Assembly: GCA_947629915.1 (NCBI GenBank)
Contig: CANRFN010000034.1
Coordinates: 1-46,782 of the forward strand
From: an uncultured Oscillospiraceae bacterium
Lineage (GTDB): Bacteria; Bacillota; Clostridia; Oscillospirales; Oscillospiraceae
DNA length: 46,782 bases
Reading direction: 5' to 3'
In this document: one piece after another, positions 43,203-46,782 of the stretch
Position numbering within the stretch: the stretch's first letter is position 1
How the letters are laid out: each line of letters opens with the position of its first letter
Notes under the pieces: model-generated
The model's database searches: none
What the model was told of the DNA's origin: nothing
What the model saw: only the letters and a program-made list of their open reading frames with translations
Translations under genes and position numbers: made by a program

Positions 43203-46200
43203 CTACCGGGCCAGGACCTCACAGTAGTGCATCAGAAGTGCCGCGACCTCAGACCGGGAGGCACTGTCCCCCGGGGCCAGTCTGTTGCCGCCCACGCCGT
43301 GGACCAGGTCTTCTGCCACAGCCCACTGCATGGCGGCCAGGGCCTCATCGCTGATGCTGCCGGCATCCGCAAAATCGCTGAGATCCGCCCTGGCGGAGAC
43401 ATCTGCACCGCGGTACGCCGCGAAGTTGTACATCATCAGCACCATGGTCTCCCGGGTGATGACCCCTGCGGGATCAAAGGTGTCTGGGCCCACGCCGGTG
43501 GCGATCTGGTTCAACGCACTCCATGTGACCGCATCTGTGTACCAGGCTCCCTTCGCGGTGTCCGCATACACGGGATCCCCCATGGCCGGATTCTTTGCCA
43601 GGTGATAGAGGATGGTGATAAAGCTGCCGCGAGTGATCTTATCCAGAGGGTTGAAGTGGCTGGCGTCCACGCCCACCATCAGCTGGTGGCTGGAGGCGAA
43701 GGCCACACTGTCTGAGAACCAGTCTTTTGCCGCGACATCGGAGAAGGTCAGGCTGTTGTCCGCCAGGGAGACAACGGCAAGGCCCTCCAGGGGGATGCTC
43801 ACAATACCGGTCTCCGGGTCCGCCAGAGAGGTGCCGATGGTCTCCGTGGAGTTGTCCTCCCGCATCTGCATGGCCACGGTGCCGTAGGTACAGCCCGGAT
43901 AGGAGAACTGCAGGGTGAGGCCGCCGGAGATCTCCTCTATAGGTGTCTCCCCCATGCCCACAGCCACAAAGGCTTCGGCACCGCTGTGATACACGATCAG
44001 GGAGAGATCGCCCGTGTATGCCATGAGTTCTCTCAGGGAGCGCCCCGGCAGCGTTACCGAGGCGATGTTCAGATCCAGGCGGATGCCGGCCGCGGTCTCA
44101 GCGGCAAGGGTGCGTACATCATCCTCTGGCAGGGTGATCATGGCCATGGCAACACCGGAGGGGACCTCTGCGTGGATCTTCACCAGGCCGGCGTTGTCCG
44201 CCTTTGCCTGACGGACCATTTCCGCAGCAACCGCCTCGTCTACCGCTATCACCGCCGCGCCTTCGGTGGTTCCCACCACCATGCCTGGCACCGAGACCAC
44301 TTTGTTCCCCGGTCTGGCAGTCTCGGTGGTGCCGGTCTCCGGCTGGGATGCTGCCTGGTCTACGATCTCAAAGTCCAAAGTGGCAGAGGCGGCCTCATAG
44401 GCGTCCGATGCTGCCACGCTGGCCCGCACGGTGTACTGCCCCGCTTCTGTGGGGACGGCGATGGTATAGGTGGAATCGTCTGCACCCCGGACCTTGTACT
44501 CGTAGGTGATCTCGCCCGGGGATGTTGCCGTAGCCGTGAAGGAGACGCCTGGATTCGCACTGCCGGACTTATAGAACGTGGTTGTGGGCGAGGAGAATAT
44601 CACGGCGTTTTTCTGCTGCGCCGCAGACCGCACCGGCGGGAAGACGATGGTGTAGGTGGCCGAGCCGTAGATAGATGAGACCGTGACCTTCAGGCTGACA
44701 GACTCCTCAGAGGCCAGGATGGGCGTCCCTGAGATGGTCCCGTCTGAGTGCATTGAGAGGCCTGGAGGCAGTTGGCCGTCCGCCGAATAGGTGTACGCCG
44801 CACCTGTGCCGCCGCTGTACAGCACCGGCTGAATCGTCTGGATCGGCGTGCCAACGGTGAGGGTCTCCGGTATGTTCTGATAGGAAAAGCGGAAGGTTTG
44901 GCTTGTGCTCTGGCCTGCGCTTTGACTGGGATCGTAGTCCACCGAGGACAGCTGCGGTCCGTTGGTGAAGGTGATGGTATAGTTCATGTCCGTGCTAGGG
45001 TCCGCATTCGTGCACCGGTGGGAGTCTGCGAACCTGAGGCCGCTCTGCACCTTGTCTGCGCCCTCCAGGAGCCAGTTTTCGTAGCCATCCCCGCGATAGT
45101 AGTCTGCGCCGTCCCAGGTGACGTCCACGGCGTACCATGCCCCGTCCAACTGCACATAGTTCCACATGTGTCTCTCAGATGCCCCGCCGGGATAGGAAGT
45201 CCCATATCCCTCCACCAGAACGCAGGGGATATTCACTCTGTCACAGAGGACCTTCAGCGCCCGGGCATAGCTCTCACAGACGGGGCCCTCCAATCCGCGC
45301 TTTCCCTCCAAGGCATTGCTGGGTTCCCGAATATCCCAAGGGCAGGCGTTGTCGTCATAGAGATTCGGCTGGGTGCTGTACTCGTTGTGCTGTACGAGCC
45401 ACTGGTTGAAGTATGCGATCTTCTCATAGTTTGAGGCGTTGCTCGGAACGCCGGCCAGGATGCTCTCCACGTTGGCGTCCATGCTGCTGATCGCAGCTTT
45501 CACCTCTGCCGCTGAGCGGAAGACGCTTCTCCGGCCGCTGATGGAGCCGTCTTCGCTGCTGCAGATGCCGTACATCAGGTACACGGTGCAGTTGGGGCTC
45601 CCCTGCACCCCATAACACAGGATGTAGTAGTTGTACGCGTTGTTCACCCAGAACACCTCCGGGTGATCGCGGTCAAAGGCGATGGCGGCGGCAATGATGG
45701 AGTTGATCTCGTAGTTCAGCCGATTGAGGGAGGTCTTGCTGCTGTTCACCTCTGCCTGGGTGCTTTCGATCACATCCAGCAGAATGCAGGACATCCGATC
45801 TCCATTGTCGTCCATTAGGAACTGGCTGCCAATCTGCACATTGGTGACATCCGTGGTTGGACCGGAGAGGTTGTAGTACTGATCATCGATGAGGTAGTCC
45901 CGATCCCCATCGCCGTCTGAACCCTCTACCAGGATGTCGTAGAGTCTTCTGCCTGTATCGCTGATGGTGACCCGGTCTATCCACTTCTCGTAGGTACCGC
46001 TTTTCTCCGTAACGGTATATTGCCCATACGCGGCTGGGCGGGCCGGACCATCGTACTGGCCCACACCGTGAAAGAGCTTGCCTCCTCCGCTGACGGTGTG
46101 CCATGTCCCGGCACTGTCTGGATTCGGCAGCATGCGCGAAACCTCTTCCGCAAACGCCGTGGGAATAAACATGGTGAGCATTGCCAATGTGAGCAGCAAT

Positions 46201-46220
46201 GCCAGGAAACGCTTTGCCAT
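43203..46220 (-). CDS. Secreted SLH-domain protein with transglutaminase-like domain
   Basis: A 1005-residue cell-surface protein. A signal peptide is cleaved near residue 24 (TAFA, then EEV). The transglutaminase-like domain has a full triad: Cys315 (GPVCESYA), His351 (SERHMWNYV) and Asp366 (WYAVDVTWD). A putative-Ig domain (LPPGLSMHSDGTISGTP) and a further Ig-like domain follow. Three SLH repeats at the C-terminus (FSDVAAKDWFSDSVAFA, YADTAKGAWYTDAVTW, FADAGSISDEALAAMQW) bind it to cell-wall polymer. Such domains may act as cysteine proteases or cross-linking enzymes on the wall. AGGAGGAAA precedes the ATG. It is monocistronic and ends convergently with the ABC operon. Confidence 0.92.
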   Translation of the reverse strand: MAKRFLALLLTLAMLTMFIPTAFAEEVSRMLPNPDSAGTWHTVSGGGKLFHGVGQYDGPARPAAYGQYTVTEKSGTYEKWIDRVTISDTGRRLYDILVEGSDGDGDRDYLIDDQYYNLSGPTTDVTNVQIGSQFLMDDNGDRMSCILLDVIESTQAEVNSSKTSLNRLNYEINSIIAAAIAFDRDHPEVFWVNNAYNYYILCYGVQGSPNCTVYLMYGICSSEDGSISGRRSVFRSAAEVKAAISSMDANVESILAGVPSNASNYEKIAYFNQWLVQHNEYSTQPNLYDDNACPWDIREPSNALEGKRGLEGPVCESYARALKVLCDRVNIPCVLVEGYGTSYPGGASERHMWNYVQLDGAWYAVDVTWDGADYYRGDGYENWLLEGADKVQSGLRFADSHRCTNADPSTDMNYTITFTNGPQLSSVDYDPSQSAGQSTSQTFRFSYQNIPETLTVGTPIQTIQPVLYSGGTGAAYTYSADGQLPPGLSMHSDGTISGTPILASEESVSLKVTVSSIYGSATYTIVFPPVRSAAQQKNAVIFSSPTTTFYKSGSANPGVSFTATATSPGEITYEYKVRGADDSTYTIAVPTEAGQYTVRASVAASDAYEAASATLDFEIVDQAASQPETGTTETARPGNKVVSVPGMVVGTTEGAAVIAVDEAVAAEMVRQAKADNAGLVKIHAEVPSGVAMAMITLPEDDVRTLAAETAAGIRLDLNIASVTLPGRSLRELMAYTGDLSLIVYHSGAEAFVAVGMGETPIEEISGGLTLQFSYPGCTYGTVAMQMREDNSTETIGTSLADPETGIVSIPLEGLAVVSLADNSLTFSDVAAKDWFSDSVAFASSHQLMVGVDASHFNPLDKITRGSFITILYHLAKNPAMGDPVYADTAKGAWYTDAVTWSALNQIATGVGPDTFDPAGVITRETMVLMMYNFAAYRGADVSARADLSDFADAGSISDEALAAMQWAVAEDLVHGVGGNRLAPGDSASRSEVAALLMHYCEVLAR

Positions 46221-46271
46221 TCGCTTTTTCCTCCTATCCTTCTACTACAGCGATATAATCCGTTTGATGCT

Positions 46272-46301
46272 ATCTTAAGACATCAATTGGGGTGGTGTCA
46301 A
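46272..46301 (-). promoter_or_regulatory. Promoter of the SLH protein gene
   Basis: Minus-strand TTGACA (46296-46301), an 18-bp spacer and TAAGAT (46272-46277), about 50 bp before the ATG. Confidence 0.55.
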
Positions 46302-46344
46302 GGGCATGGCAGGGCGTGGCTGGTAACCATACTCGGGAAGAACG

Positions 46345-46428
46345 GCCGCCGATACCACTCACGAGGCCACGCTCTGTGCCATAGGCCACCGCACTGGTGT
46401 ACCAGACACCTGCGGGTACATTGGTGTG
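46345..46428 (-). pseudogene. Relic of an SLH domain
   Basis: The minus strand reads TNVPAGVWYTSAVAYGTERG followed by LVSGIGG, the pattern of one SLH repeat. It then degenerates (WLPATPCHALDTTP) and stops at 46270. No start, signal peptide or other domain is joined to it. It lies just upstream of the intact SLH gene, in the same orientation. Confidence 0.6.
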
Positions 46429-46651
46429 CCTGTGTCCTCTGCCGTTGTGGTCTTCATACCCAGTACCAGCATGAAAGAGGTAATTCGTGTCGTCCATTTC
46501 ACACGAAGGCCCATTTTGGTGAATTTGAGTGACTATATAGTACCCGAACCCTGGCGAAAAGGGAAGACTCAAAAAGAGGGAACAGTTCCCACTAAAAGGT
46601 TGGACCAGTGCAAAAAACGAGTATGGTGACACCTATAAGTCAACAAACAGC

Positions 46652-46693
46652 CGCAACCCGCAGGAGCACAACATTGTGCTCCTGCGGGTTGCG
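46652..46693. terminator. Hairpin related to the terminator at 43124
   Basis: Perfect 20-bp arms with a CA loop, followed on the plus strand by CTTTCGTTTTCTCG. Its core CGCAACCCGCAGGAGCACA differs at one of 19 positions from that of the 43124 hairpin. The flanks 46429-46651 and 46694-46782 contain no gene I recognise. Confidence 0.75.
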
Positions 46694-46782
46694 CTTTCGT
46701 TTTCTCGTAACTATACGATGGGAGTGCAGAATTGGCCATTAGTCGCAAAAATGCCACACAAATAGACGCGAAGAACCCCCGC

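Overview
The window looks like chromosome from a GC-rich Gram-positive anaerobe of the Bacillota, most likely a gut-type Oscillospiraceae. This is an inference from the strong AGGAGG-type ribosome binding sites, a lipobox substrate-binding protein, SLH cell-wall anchoring, GHKL/LytTR two-component genes, ECF transport genes and many glycoside hydrolases. I saw no tRNA, rRNA, CRISPR array or intact insertion sequence.

Left part (1-17.4 kb). A 5'-truncated tannase/feruloyl-esterase fragment is followed by a convergent AraC-type regulator. To its right are a metallo-beta-lactamase-fold hydrolase and a long tight plus-strand operon. The operon holds two esterases, a pair of exporter-fold ABC half-transporters, GH2, GH78-like and GH43-like enzymes and two membrane-anchored alpha/beta hydrolases. 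The hydrolase gene and the operon share a nearly identical activator-type promoter element with exactly matched spacing, so they probably form one regulon of the AraC protein. The sugar and ester hydrolases before the last two genes have no signal peptides, which points to intracellular breakdown of an esterified, glycosylated (probably plant-derived) compound.

Middle part (17.4-31.5 kb). A minus-strand oligopeptide importer operon (oppA-B-C-D-F order plus a small membrane protein) reads from a long leader with three consensus promoters and two perfect palindromes. Downstream lie decayed copies of a MarR-type gene and of the small membrane protein. Upstream are a MarR-type regulator with a histidine-rich N-terminal extension and a double palindromic operator, a frameshifted AAA/DUF4143 ATPase that looks AT-richer than its surroundings, and a response regulator - histidine kinase - membrane-anchored esterase set.

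Right part (31.5-46.8 kb). A membrane-anchored GH3 enzyme with permuted domain order is paired with a small membrane protein. A second AraC regulator is divergent from an operon encoding an ECF S component (Trep_Strep type), EcfT, a 1060-residue protein fusing the double ECF ATPase to a complete exporter-fold ABC half-transporter, and a separate partner half-transporter. This fusion, with three nucleotide-binding domains in one chain, is the most unusual gene of the window. The operon converges on a 1005-residue secreted transglutaminase-like SLH protein, with an SLH relic upstream and related hairpins on both sides.
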